From Rhexocercosporidium sp. MPI-PUGE-AT-0058 (Eukaryota > Ascomycota > Leotiomycetes > Helotiales), in NCBI GenBank assembly GCA_020746875.1, contig JAGTJL010000021.1:930001-994000 (forward strand): DNA of 64,000 nt, in the 5' to 3' direction. The notes beneath the pieces are model-generated. The model was not told the DNA's origin. It saw only the letters and a program-made list of their open reading frames with translations, and did not search any database. Position 1 is the stretch's first letter. Each line of letters starts with the position of its first letter. Positions 22,258 to 33,699 of this stretch are shown here, piece after piece. Both the position numbers and the translations under genes were made by a program.

Positions 22258-23369
22258 TGAACATCTTATCTTAGCTTAGTCGGTCCACACTATTTTAATT
22301 TGCTCTCTATCATATGATACTGCAGCGTTCCGTCTTCTTCCGTAGAATACTTGTCATTTTGTGACGGCGTCTCGTTTCGCTTAACCCTTGCTGCCCAGTG
22401 GAGCAAAGAGCAAAGTGGGCTGTGCTCAAATAACCACACCATCTCTGCTGGCTGGGTCAGCGGCTACCGAGGATGGACAAGGCTCAAAGGACACTAATAT
22501 CCGTAAATGTGCCATGTAGTTGGGTCTGGATTCGTTTGTATATATTCCCGAACATGGAGGTGTCCATGCAGAGAAGTCGTACAAACGGTGCTTAGAAGTA
22601 AAAAGAAGGAGAAGCAAGCAGCTTCGATTCACTCTTGTCAGAGCCATTGTATTGAATCTGCTTTTGTAAGAAATGGAACGATGATAAGGATTCCGCAGGA
22701 TACTGTCGAGCACTTGTAAACCCCCCACGTTTGTCGCAGTCTTCGCTAAGCTTCCTATGATCCCATCTCATCAGCCATTCATGTCTCATGCCAAACAAGG
22801 TCACTCGAGCTTTACGAACTCTGCCATACATTAATGATGAATAGAATAGTGATGGTGTTGTGACCCCGTGAGAGATTCTGAAAAGTAAATCAATTTGCAA
22901 TGTTTACTGTTGCCGAACCAAGCAGACAATCCATTGCCTGATCGAAGCAAGAGCTGTCTTCTGGGTGACTTCGCAGTTTGACAAACTGTAGCAACCCAAA
23001 CTGTCCCATAAGATTAGGTTCATGATATGCACGTCACAGAGTACAATATTTCATACTTGGTAAGAATTAACTCTAGTAACTGAACGTAAAAACGCTAACA
23101 AAGTTTTCCGCTCTAGTCAATGAAGACAACTCGAACACACAAGTGCACAACAAGCACACGCTAGCCAACGATTCCATAATGTGTAGACGCGTAATTACTA
23201 TAATCACTAGTATAACTGGTATGCAAGGAACACTTCTTCGCTCATTCTCCAATAGGTTTTGGATCGTCTCAACCGGCAACAGCAGCACCACGCTTGCTTC
23301 TTCTTTCACCCACCATGTTTGCGAAATAGCTGGGAGATTATCCTATCTTCTTCTCAACGGGATGCTTGT
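22258..23369. other. intergenic, nothing recognised
   Basis: Several overlapping short frames on both strands (up to 102 codons), none with domains, signal peptide or in-phase splice partners. Confidence 0.4.
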
Positions 23370-24803
23370 CTATATCGGTTTTGAAGAAGAGTGCTGTCGG
23401 GTCCATGCCTGTAAGCGGAAGTGCGAGGTTGATGGCACGTAGAATTGGCTCCACATCTCGGCTAACTCGGGTGATGTGATTCTGGTATCAATGCTTGAAT
23501 TGACGACCCTCGTGGATTTGCTTGTTCTAAGAGCAGTCGCTACAACGATCTCTCTGATCGTCATGTCTGAAACAGTTTGTGGGCCATCGTCTCCAAAGAG
23601 CTCTTCCATTCGATGTGCCCGACTACTTCGGACAGGCACCGCCTGATTTAGTTGCCGTAAAGCACGGCCTCCATGCAACCTGACGAGTCGCTTAAGCCTT
23701 CGCGTTGACCTTGTGCCTGTAGAATGATGATGTTCTAGTTGTTGTGATATATTGGGGGAGGATATTTGTAGCGTTTCTGATGCCATAGTACTGTGCCCCC
23801 TTGCGGTGCTGACACTGGGTCTTGCCCGCGTCACCGTGACAACTTCGCCAGGAAGTGGAAAGACTCTTGGCGCATTGCCAAAGACGGATAGCTGTATATG
23901 AGGATCTGTCCTGTAGTGCTGCCAGAAAAGAGCCATTCCAACTAGATTCCATGGTGGTAGTGCCGGGCCGAGCGAAGACGAAGGCCAGTGCTGCGGTGGA
24001 AGCAATCGTGGCTGTCGAGAAGGCTGCAATCCGTTAAGTTCCGCAATCGAGTATATTAGTCGAGACCGATCAACAAATGGATTCCGAACATATTGAGTGC
24101 GGGTGTCGATTTGTACTTGATAGCTTCCAAGTTCGTCATCGTCTAGTCTTATAAACCCTACACGAATGTCCGTGTCGTTGTCGTCGGGTTTGGAGCTTGG
24201 CGGGACCGAATGAAAGCCAGCCCTGGTAAGTACCGTAGACTCTTTTTTCTCGGAAACTGCAGCTTTCCAAACTTCATTGTATGATTTCTTGCCTCTGGCT
24301 ACAACAAGCTCGACTTGTTTGACCCAGGCCAATATTTTATTCTCATTGATGCGATTATGTCGGATGTAGCACCATTTCTCCTCGGTGTCAACAGTCCCAA
24401 TGTCTTCTTCACCGAGAATCTGTGTGAGACTATCCAAAGTCAAGTATCCCTCCAAACAGATCCTCGAATATTCACCGACCCATTCGCATAGTTCCAGTCC
24501 ATTGTATCTGGCCTTCTTTTCCCTGCTAGCCAAGGCCTTCAGCACGAGTAGGTGCTCGTATGCTTCCTTGTTGTATCCAGCCTTTTCGTGACCAAATTGA
24601 ACTTCCGACCATTTCTTGTTTGAGACATGGACTGATGGATCATTTCTATGCCTCACGATTGCGGCTATGGCCTGCCTGCCATCGTAGCCAAAGAGTTCCA
24701 TCCATCGCGTAACATCACTAGTGTCAACTTGGGTATCAGCAGCCGGGGTTGCAGTCATTCCCGAATTCTTCTTTCGGTGCTTCTTGGATACGCTCGAAGC
24801 CAT
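23370..24803 (-). CDS. hypothetical protein, 477 aa
   Basis: I chose ATG 24803 (MASSVSKKHRKKNSGMTATP) because the sequence becomes protein-like there. The open frame extends to an ATG at 25181, but that extension is Ser/His/Pro-rich and looks like translated leader. Seen: a basic head, then a compact region from about residue 30 to 210 (WMELFGYDGRQAIAAIVRH, EHLLVLKALASREKKARYNG, LCEWVGEYSRICLEGYLTL) suggesting a helical domain. After it come a linker and a basic C-terminal half with RSTRRLKRLVRLHGG. There are no membrane spans or signal peptide. I do not recognise the family; the MELFG(Y/D)DG phrase occurs twice (WMELFGYDGRQ and RMEELFGDDGPQ), which may reflect an internal repeat. Confidence 0.55.
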   Translation of the reverse strand: MASSVSKKHRKKNSGMTATPAADTQVDTSDVTRWMELFGYDGRQAIAAIVRHRNDPSVHVSNKKWSEVQFGHEKAGYNKEAYEHLLVLKALASREKKARYNGLELCEWVGEYSRICLEGYLTLDSLTQILGEEDIGTVDTEEKWCYIRHNRINENKILAWVKQVELVVARGKKSYNEVWKAAVSEKKESTVLTRAGFHSVPPSSKPDDNDTDIRVGFIRLDDDELGSYQVQIDTRTQYVRNPFVDRSRLIYSIAELNGLQPSRQPRLLPPQHWPSSSLGPALPPWNLVGMALFWQHYRTDPHIQLSVFGNAPRVFPLPGEVVTVTRARPSVSTARGHSTMASETLQISSPNISQQLEHHHSTGTRSTRRLKRLVRLHGGRALRQLNQAVPVRSSRAHRMEELFGDDGPQTVSDMTIREIVVATALRTSKSTRVVNSSIDTRITSPELAEMWSQFYVPSTSHFRLQAWTRQHSSSKPI

Positions 24804-26109
24804 GTTTTTGAGGTCTCGGTTTTGGCGGTTTTGGTGCTTGTGATGTGTGCCGTGGAGGCGAATAGGAAAAGTAGTACTGGTGTCTAAATATTGGTCGTAA
24901 AGGATGTTGTGATAACGAATGCCTAAAGAATGAAAGCTGTGATGACAATGCTTGAGAATGGAGTTGCTTGCTGGGAAGAGCATCGACATTGATGTGAAGT
25001 GTAGCATCTGGAGGAAAGCACCAGGATCTTGCTCAAGCGAGAGTAAACAAAGGGGAAGGAGCGACTCGCTTAGAAAGGTAGTTGGCGGACTACTTGCGAA
25101 ACATGAAACGGGGGGCATAAGATTAATAGACCTTTCAATTAAGAAATGCTGAGGCTCGGTCTGCTTAGGAATATAAGGCATGATACTTGTATGAGATCGT
25201 CGTCGAAAAGTTCGGTGTGTAAACAGTTCTAGGTGGTGAGGTGAAAATTATAGGCTTCTCGCCAACGTTACAGGCTGGTGGGTTCGGGGAGGTAAGATTA
25301 CCTGAATCTTTCAGCGAATGTCTGGATGGAGACCTCTGAAGCAAGAATTCTAGCGACTTACATTCAAGTGGTGCTAATTTTTAAACTCAGTCATAGCCAC
25401 AGTAATTGGCCTAGTATTCTGGTCCTCAAATGCCTGTGATTGGATGTTCATTCCATAATGTTGTTATTCGCCAACTCGTCCGCCTCATGTGCTGCACCGC
25501 TGTAAAACAGTCATCTGCTCCTAGATATGCGACCACAACATGTCCAAAGAAGCAATTCCACAGATAGGATACAACACGACTATTAAATTGCCGACTCGTC
25601 CACGTACTACTGAACGTGATTTCCAAGGGCGCGTGGTTGGGAACACATGTCATACCATCAGTCCGCAACGACAATAGAAAGGGAAAGAACATTTCCAGTC
25701 CCGATGTTTCTGCTTCATATCTCGGAAAGGATGCCATTTGGGCTTGCCTTCGTAGTCTTCATGTTACTCATAGACAGTTTTTGAGAAGTAATGTTCCTTG
25801 AACGCCGCTTGTAAGTTATTCATGAATCCACTAGATATCCATTATTGTAGCTTCTACCAAGTCAAATCCATTTTGTTGGGCCTGTTGTTCCTAAATCAAA
25901 ACAAATGATTCTATGTCAATGGAGCAACGCCTTGAGAGAACTTCACCATGCAGTACGCCATATCTTTCGGTCTCCATCTCGAAATACAGCAATCCTTTTC
26001 CTAAACGGACACCAGATACCGAGCAGGGCACCAGAGATACCATATCAGCATCCAATAGCAATATTAGGCAAAACAAACCTAACAAACCATCTCTAGTTCA
26101 ACACCGCCA
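24804..26109. other. intergenic / 5' leader region
   Basis: Holds the likely leader and promoter of the minus-strand gene starting at 24803 and the promoter of the acetyltransferase gene at 26110. Minor frames have no domains. Confidence 0.4.
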
Positions 26110-26610
26110 ATGTCCTTCAGCATCAACACATCCCGCCTCCTAATCCGCAGTACACGCCCGCAAGAAACTCAAGCCTATGGGCTAATCAACGAACTCCGTG
26201 GGAGTCCACAAGACTGGCATACAGACTGGGCCTCATGGTCCAGTCGCGGCGCCAAACAGCTCTTCATCATTTTGCGCGGGTACCACAACCCCAACATAAA
26301 TGCACCATCGGTCGCCGAAGGCATGGTGATCGGCTTCATCAAGATAGCCGGTAGTCGTAACGAAGTCTCTTTTAGAACCCACCCGAGTTTTCGTGGTGAG
26401 GGAATTATGAAAGAGGCACTTAGGGCTACTTTCACGTATATCTTTCAGAGGTGGAGGAATATACAGTTGTATGTAGAGACAAGGAGCGATAATTTGGCGG
26501 TTGTGAGAATGATGCAGGAATTTGGATTGCAGGGACAAAGAGGAGGATGGAGTAGTGTGGGGAGTGTTTGGTGGAATTTTGGGTGGGCGAGTTGGAGGTA
26601 TGGTCTTTAG
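26110..26610 (+). CDS. GNAT-family N-acetyltransferase
   Basis: Single-exon gene, 166 aa, of the RimJ/RimL-like GNAT_3 type that moves acetyl from acetyl-CoA to an amine. Seen: the opening strand NTSRLLIRSTRPQE (about 5-18), VIGFIKIAGSRNEVSF (the beta4 strand region), and HPSFRGEGIMKEALRATF. The last matches motif A, with R-G-E-G standing for the usual Q/R-x-x-G-x-G/A pyrophosphate loop. LYVETRSDNLAVVRMMQEFGL, the motif B strand and helix with Asn before a hydrophobic pair, follows. Length fits a one-domain GNAT. The substrate cannot be read from sequence; fungal members of this type often act on amino acids or small amines. It stands alone, with no co-directional partner nearby. Confidence 0.85.
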   Translation: MSFSINTSRLLIRSTRPQETQAYGLINELRGSPQDWHTDWASWSSRGAKQLFIILRGYHNPNINAPSVAEGMVIGFIKIAGSRNEVSFRTHPSFRGEGIMKEALRATFTYIFQRWRNIQLYVETRSDNLAVVRMMQEFGLQGQRGGWSSVGSVWWNFGWASWRYGL

Positions 26611-28787
26611 TCAGTGTGAGGCAGTTTAGAAAAGAGCAGAAAGGAAATGGTCTATGTTCATAACACGGTAACTAGGAGGCTGGATCACTTTGGAATAGCA
26701 TCGTAGTTATTTATAGGTATTGGTCTTATAGAACGTGGCAAGAATATTCACACGAACATGGCTCTCAGAGAACTCCCTCCCATAAAGATGCGAAAGGCAA
26801 GCGAAAACCCGCTCCGAAAGGGACACAACAACTTCTCCGACATATATTCACAGCTAGTGAGACAATTGGAGGGAGATTAACACAAGTTGTATCTACATTT
26901 AGCGAAGCATGAGGGGGCCGAAATCTACGCCATTGCGAACGACAAGGTAAAACCAGTACGCCGCAAACGATCATGATAGAAGAGCTAGGAACAGGGAGAA
27001 ATAATGGTAGAGAGTCTCCTCATTTAATGATTCCTAGCACCGACGAGAAGGAGAAGGATAGCAAATTAAACGTCATGCAAGAGCACAACGTTCGTTTGTT
27101 CGTTCCAAGTAAACAGGTAATAACCAAAAATCTTGATTGCAAGACTAAGGGCAGCAGCAACCCTCGTTTTAACGGCATGGACGAAGCTACAAAAATAACT
27201 GATACTGCTGAATAGAAGGGATAAAGTTAAACTGCATAAGCTCTGCACAGAGACGGGAGGTTTTGTGCCGCACTTTCGGGAAATTGCTGCCGCCACAGAG
27301 CCACTTGAACTCAGGGAGGCGGGCTCGTCGCTCTAAATTCTCAGCTCGTATTGGTCTAAATTATTAGCATCGGAACCCGTTATGAAGCCATCGCGATCCA
27401 TGATTCAAGAACGAACCAGAACACGAGAACCTTAAAATCCAAGATGGATTCCCCGTGGGCTCGAGCAAAAAGTCATGGCGATCGTAGTCAGGGTTTCTAT
27501 TTAAGAATCAAACCTAGTCCCAAAATGGCCGGAGCTAAACCTGTTCCTGGCGAGATTAGATCTAGCGGCTGATGCTTTGAACGAGGCGTCCGTATCAAAA
27601 TTGCTCGTTGGAAAGTTGAAACTAAAGACAGCCTCACCTCCCTCTACCTGCTTCGAGTCTGGTCTGGACATCGCACGGGATGACAGGAATAAATCCTCAT
27701 CCCACACATTTCGTAATTGTTACGGAAAGGAGTTGGGTGGTGTAACATCGCCCTGCGGAGTTTTCGAGGCGAAACACACGTGTTCCTCTCGTTGTGGTAG
27801 CATCATCCTCTTGAAGCCCCAAAATGCTTCTAGAACACACCAGCGACCCCTTTGTCTGGTAGCGTCGATAGGTCTAAGTTCCACCTACACCTTCCCAAGA
27901 AGACTGAGGCGCCCTTGCGAACTTTTTCGGACTCTCATGCAACTGCAGATGCGGCATCTACACCAGAATAACCTAGAGGCGGTCCAGGAGTTTAAAAGCA
28001 GGTCAGATGTTCAGATGCTCAGATGCAGTGGCTCACTCTTTCTACGATAGCCCTCCTTGTGGGAGAAACTAGTTGCCAAGGGTATGTATGGACGACGCCA
28101 GACCTCCCTCCTACTCCAAGTAAAGCTAGTCTTAAGCCTTAAGGGCTGAAAGACACAATCAGCTCCCAATTTCCTCCACCGAACTCTCCTTCGTCCGTTT
28201 CCCCTCATCGTCGTTGATCGTTACTCTGTTCTATTCATCTATTCTTCTATTCTTGTTCAGTGTCTCCTGAGATACGTCCTTTCGTTAATGGTCAAAGCCT
28301 AAGCTCAGATGACCCCGCTATCATTGTTATCTCATCCCACCAGTGTGGCATTATTTGACTCCTAGACGCAGCCCTTGTCGTTTTGGACCTGAATGTTCGA
28401 ACCTCGCTCATCAGAGATATCATTGTGCACCGACCCGACCAGCGCGTCTGAAGGATTCGCACTCCGTTTCTCGAAACATCAACCGATCGTATCCGCAGAC
28501 TTCAAACGAATATTTCGAAACGGAGAAAAGTAGAGCTTTGCGGGGAGCAGAAACATTGTCTGTGCGGTTCGAATCAGACTTGGTATACAAGTAGCTCCAA
28601 CGCAGCTGTACTTCGTTCTTCTACTCGGGCTGTCTATTTCATCTGTTCGTTGACATTTCAGTGCATTGGCTCCCGCACCGAATGATCGTCTTGGTAATTT
28701 CATCAGACTTTCTCGACTAAATCGAAGTGTTTACACGTCGTATTTTACGGTCGCTACTAGGACCACTCCACTTGCTTTACATTCATT
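26611..28787. other. long intergenic / leader region
   Basis: No intact gene seen. A 157-codon plus-strand frame (27577..28050) has unremarkable composition and no domain or splice into the next gene. Its antisense frame is similar in quality, so I leave it unannotated. 28200-28760 is rich in T/C and may be the transcribed leader of the gene at 28788. Confidence 0.4.
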
Positions 28788-30974
28788 ATGGGGTCCTTTG
28801 GAAGCATGAGTACGGGCAGTCAATTCGGGTAGGTCCCATCATGTTGAGCCAACTTTCACACGGTCACTAACCACTGGACTCGAAGCATTGTGCTTGGATG
28901 CCTTATCGGAGCGACGTTCATCGCAGGACTAATCAAATTAGCCTGGAACAAAAGAAAGTCAGTAGTTTGGCTCCCATGCCGGCATTTTACTGACCGTTGA
29001 AGATTGAAAAAGGAGACGAAAAAAGCGGAGCTGGAAGCATCTTTGAGATCCGACAAGCAAATGTTAGTTGGGAAGGGCGCTGGAGAAGGAGATTTGTTTG
29101 GAGTGCGGTCGATTGAGCATGCATACTTGGGTGCTGGCTCACAATCAAGGCCCATTTCACCTACACCTTCCTACGTGTTGTCACCAAACACCCCCATTGT
29201 GGATTGGAGCAATGGCGGAAGGACGGGAGGGCATTCTCCCTCGAGTAGCACCCTCTCACTTCCTCGGAGCCTTGCACCATCCAGTCTTAATCACACAAAG
29301 CGCAAGCCATCGCCATTAGGACTTCACCCACCCAGATCCGAGCCATCAAATGTTGGTGGTATCGGCGGTTCTTATCTGCCACCTTTACCTTCGCCGCGAT
29401 CTCAGAACTCTTTGAGGAGCGTCTCGCCAACCGCCAGTACCTTTCAGGAGGAAGAGGCGCCAGGCTGGGTATCTCCCCTGGATGTCCACTTCAGTCGATC
29501 ATCCACTCCTAAAGAAAGGCCAACTTCCTACCTACCAAAGTTGCAGTTTCCAGTGGAGATCGAAAGGATGGGCCTCTTTGTACCGTCGCCGAGCAATTCT
29601 GTTCGACACATCAAGTCAGAATCTGCATCAATCATGAGCACAAATGCCTCGATCGCGACCCCTCCAGCAGTACGACGGCCTTCACGAGGACCTAAGAGCC
29701 CAATGCTCTCTGTATTCCCTTCCACCGCCCACCCAATGCCATCACGAGCAGTTCGAGGTGGCTCCCGATCCATCTTTCCCATAAACGACGAACAAGACCG
29801 ACCGTCTTCTCGCCGCGGTCCCAGAGAGGGGAAGTTCTCACGCAGTTCTTTTCCGTTGAATGATCTTGCCCCTCAAATTGCTACTGACGAGCAAGCCAAT
29901 TTCCCCCAGGACACAAGAAATTGGAATCCCTCGTCGCCCACACATAGCTCTCCTTCAAACGGGCAATGGGATCCTTCACTCCCAACCTTTCCAGGACCAG
30001 TTCACTGCATCGATGACCCGACGCCCTCAGGGCCAATTATTCGCGATTCGGTCGTCAGCAAACAACGAGTTTCAGTGGTATTCCAACCCCCACATGTAAG
30101 GGACAGCTCAGTCGAAGGCCTCAAAAGCCACACTCGAGGTCACAGTCCTGCTGCCTCCAGCATATACAGTACAACGACCTCCATTCTGGAGCCCAGTAAA
30201 GATGCGCCCCCAACTCAACACTCTCGAACACGTTCTCGCTCCATCTCGGCTCTTCCCAAACCCCAAACCCGTAGTAGCCGCTCAACCTCGACATCACAAC
30301 CACGTTCCGCATCATTACACACCATAACCCGCACCCGCGACTCCATCCGCCGCCGCGACCGCATGCCATCATCCGAAATCCTCAAGAACAGACGCAGCCG
30401 TGACCGCGACCAGATGCACTACGATCCCTCAGCCACAAATCGAACTCGAGCAGGTTCCGTGCAAGGCCGCCAAATCGATTTCGACAGCCCACGGGAATCG
30501 CCCTTCTCGAACGCCAACGCCATCCATCACTCGCGAAACTCCTCTATCTCAGCCACTTCATCACGGAGCAGTGGCTCTCTGGATACCTCGAACGACACGC
30601 CTCCAATCCCGCAAATTCCATCCAAGCCTCCGCAACTAGAACTCCCAGTTTTGGATTTAAAACCTGGGAGGATGAGGAGCGAAAGCGATACGTCGCAAGT
30701 GAGCGTGAGTGATTTCTACGATGCGTATTACCGACAGTCGGTCCTGGGACAGAGAGCTAGTGCAATGAGTCTAGCTCAGAGCAGTCATGTATCGGGATCC
30801 CTCTTTTTGGGTGTTAATTCTAGTATGCAGAATGGAAATGGAAATGGGCCGGTGTTGACTGAGGTGGGTACCAAGAAACCGGCGTCTTTGAGGGTTGGAG
30901 ACACGATCATGGAGGTTGCGTCACCAATGCCGAGTCCAGTGGTTTTGAAGGAGAGATTTCCAAGTATGATTTAG
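28788..30974 (+). CDS. Ser-rich single-pass membrane protein, 694 aa
   Basis: Exons 28788..28828, 28886..28957 and 29003..30974 (introns 57 and 45 bp, donors GTAGGT and GTCAGT) close in phase. The start MGSFGSMSTGSQFG runs through the first splice into one clear transmembrane helix (IVLGCLIGATFIAGLIKLAW, about residues 15-34). Basic WNKRKLKKETKKAEL follows, so a short N-terminus lies outside or in the lumen and about 650 residues in the cytosol. The rest is disordered and rich in Ser, Pro and Arg with many RSxS and SP sites, suggesting heavy phosphorylation. Near the C-terminus SVSDFYDAYYRQSVLGQRAS looks like a short conserved motif. The large open frame alone would start at a TTG (29004) and lose the membrane anchor. 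Family not named; probably fungal-specific. Confidence 0.75.
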
Positions 30975-32397
30975 GGGCAGGTTAAGGTGTGGTAGAGATA
31001 TGACATAGGAGGGAATGAGCAGGGATTATTGGGGACGGTTCTGGGCAAGGAGAGCGATGAGGAATGCAATTGAACGAATTACCGGTCAAAGAACGAAAAT
31101 TTAGAGCAGGAACAGACAGGTTAGACTGGGGATGTATCAGGATTTGGATGGGATGGGAACAATACCACTGAGTTTGAACTAGGCTTGGCCTTAATTTTGG
31201 GTCAAGGAGCCTGGTGAACGGTAAGGGGAAACGATTGAATAGGTTGTATCTAAACAATCTAGTAATATATAATATTTGTCTCAACCGTTGCGAATCAAAT
31301 TTTTCTGTTCATCATGCACTCTAATTGTAGAGTCCAAGCAGATGGCTGCACATGTTTTCTCTCTGATGTTTGCCCCATTGCCTCGCCAAGTCTTCCGAAT
31401 ATACCAGAATTGTGATGTGTAATGTTTGTTCATCTATCACGAGACCTTATCGTGAGATGAAACTACGGTTCAGGCACCTCAATGCTCTTCTCCGCAAGCC
31501 TAATAAATTTGAATCACTATGTCACTATTGTACTGCTATTCCTGCTTTAGGAAACCAATATGTAGCCAGGAAGTTACAGCGGTCGATAATACTGTCTATC
31601 ATTTCGTTTTTGTTATTATTGATCGCCGTTTTAGCTGTTCCCTCTTGATTAATCGCGATCGTCAGAGTTTCTTATTATTTCGAAGTACTGAGGGAAATAA
31701 TCTACCAAACTTGAATATGGTTCCAAACTTTGAAGACTCCTAAAGAGGAGATATACGGTCTCCGATAGTAACGCTGTGCGAGAAGAGTAATATAAAACGC
31801 TATATACTTTGGCTCCAGAATTATTGCTAAGCAGCAACTATTAACCTATATTTGCTTGAACTAACATGATCACAAAATAAGGGCTACATGTTAGCCATAA
31901 TTGTAAGAGGAAGTAACAGCTTATTTTACATGTTACTGTGGATAGTTGAAAAGAGGAATGGCTACTTCTGTTGGAATGCAGTGGGGGAAGAAGTTCATGT
32001 ATCATATCCTGCTGAGCTGAGGTTGGAACGATTGGTTGTGGAATTGTGAGGATGACCTGTTATGTGATGCTAACGGAGGCTGCGGATTATTGGAAACGAG
32101 TGGACCTCGGTTGAGCTTTTCTCAATTGCTATTAAACTAACCAATCGCTGTTTACTGTGTTTTGAAGTTGCCAATAGGGAGTAATTCACGATTTGTGATG
32201 CTCTCGAACTGGCCATTTACAAAAACGGATCGTTTAAGCGACTCAATAATGCCCTTCACATCCAAATCAATAATGCGGTTTAAAAGCAGCCTTTTAGCCT
32301 TCGAAAATAAACACTTAGACTTTATTCATTTCCTCGATTCTTTTCATTACATTAAATCTATTGGCACTTGCAGCATCGCACCCTAAATAAGTCTACA
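30975..32397. other. intergenic, nothing recognised
   Basis: Becomes AT-rich toward 31600-32350, i.e. toward the retrotransposon. Short frames only, without domains. Confidence 0.4.
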
Positions 32398-33117
32398 ATG
32401 TCACACACCACCATCTCCCCTGCAATTTTTTACTGGGGAACACCGGTTGTCCTCGTAACTACTCAGAATGAAGATGGCACCCCCAATACCGGGCCCATAT
32501 CCTCTGCCTTCTGGCTTGGAAACCGCTGCATGCTAGGTCTCGAAGCCAATTCTCAGACAACCATCAACCTACTTCGGACCAAGGAGTGCGTACTGAACCT
32601 TCCTACTGACGACATGGTCCCACAAGTCAATGCTCTGGCGCACACCACTGGTTCGTTACCGATTCCTGATATTAAGATTACGCCAGGTTATTGGTATGTA
32701 CTTTAAAATCGTGCACTTTAAATCGCCTGAGAAAGCAAGACTGACTTAATGTTTTGAAGATATGAGAAAGACAAATTCACGACGGCTAACTTAACGCCCC
32801 AACTTTCAGACCTAATCTCTCCACCACGGATCCTTGAGTGCGCAGCACAGATAGAATACAACTTAGTCGGGCAGCATAAAATAATAAGTGATCTCTCGGG
32901 GCCAGTAAAAGGCTTCACTATAGCTATTAAGCTTAAGGTCCTCCGAACTCACGTCGTAGATAGTTTAAGGTTGAAGGGATATGAGAATCGGATTGATCCT
33001 GATGTGTAAAGGCCAATGATCATGAATTTTCAGCACCTGCAGGGCCTGGAGAAGAAGAAGGTCGAATCGACGTTGGCAGAGATTAAGGAGGAACTTTACA
33101 GACTGCCGGACAATTAG
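32398..33117 (+). pseudogene. flavin reductase-like flavoprotein, C-terminally broken
   Basis: Exon 1 (32398..32693) encodes the start of an FMN-binding flavin-reductase-like domain (split-barrel fold): SPAIFYWGTPVVLVTTQNED, TPNTGPISSAFWLGNRCMLG and TTINLLRTKECVLNLP. A GTATGT donor leads to 32760, where the protein resumes as YEKDKFTTANLTPQLSDLI and GYENRIDPDV. The codon rebuilt across the splice is TGA, and a second stop, TAA at 33007..33009, interrupts RIDPDV and RPMIMNFQHLQ, where the family normally has Trp. The frame stays open to TAG 33115..33117. Both stops are explained by G-to-A change of TGG. The gene ends 155 bp from a RIP-damaged retrotransposon, so RIP leakage into unique flank is a likely cause. 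Confidence 0.65.
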
Positions 33118-33276
33118 GCCGTGTAACATCGCACATTTGCCTTGCTGAAAGTCATTAAAAGTCATTGAGAGTCTTTTTCAGGGCAGAGCTTACAATAGTT
33201 TGAAAGAAAGGAAGAGTTTGGTTTCGTGCGTTTACCGGAGTTCATTGTTTAGCATGACACATCATAGGTGTGCATG

Positions 33277-33465
33277 TGTAATGGTCTGTGCTCTTAGCGC
33301 TGATTGCGTAATCACTGCCCTCATAAAGACAGTGAGGGGGAAGAGGTAATCTTCCCTCTTTAGTAATTAGCTTCTATATAATTAAAATATCGCTAATAAG
33401 TTTATAACGCTTCTCTAGCTATTCTATTATATTATAATCACTTTAACGTGTTAATAATCATTATA
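33277..33465 (+). repeat. 5' LTR of the chromovirus
   Basis: 189 bp; pairs with 40051..40239 at identical length. The first 80 or so bases are little mutated (GCTCTTAGCGCTGATTGCG), while the inner half is AT-shifted relative to the right LTR, showing transitions only. Confidence 0.92.
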
Positions 33466-33699
33466 TTTTAATTATTATTCTCTTACTATTAATTTAATTA
33501 TTATATAATAATTTAAACTAAAAGATTATTAACAGCAGCCTCAAGCCGATAAAGACAACGATTAAATACCCCGGGATACTAAGAAATCGCTAGAAATACG
33601 CTAATAAATAATATTGCCGCGATATAAAAGCAACTTCGAGCTCTTAAAAAGCGAAATAATATTCTCGACAGCCTTATCGTTAAACATTATCGGATATAC

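Noticed and set aside
24804..25181. N-terminal extension of the 477-aa protein from the upstream ATG at 25181
   Set aside because: Ser/His/Pro-rich with no conserved look, more like translated leader; the ATG at 24803 opens typical coding sequence.
27577..28050. 157-codon plus-strand frame between the GNAT gene and the Ser-rich membrane protein
   Set aside because: No domain, no in-phase splice into the next gene and no compositional sign of coding.
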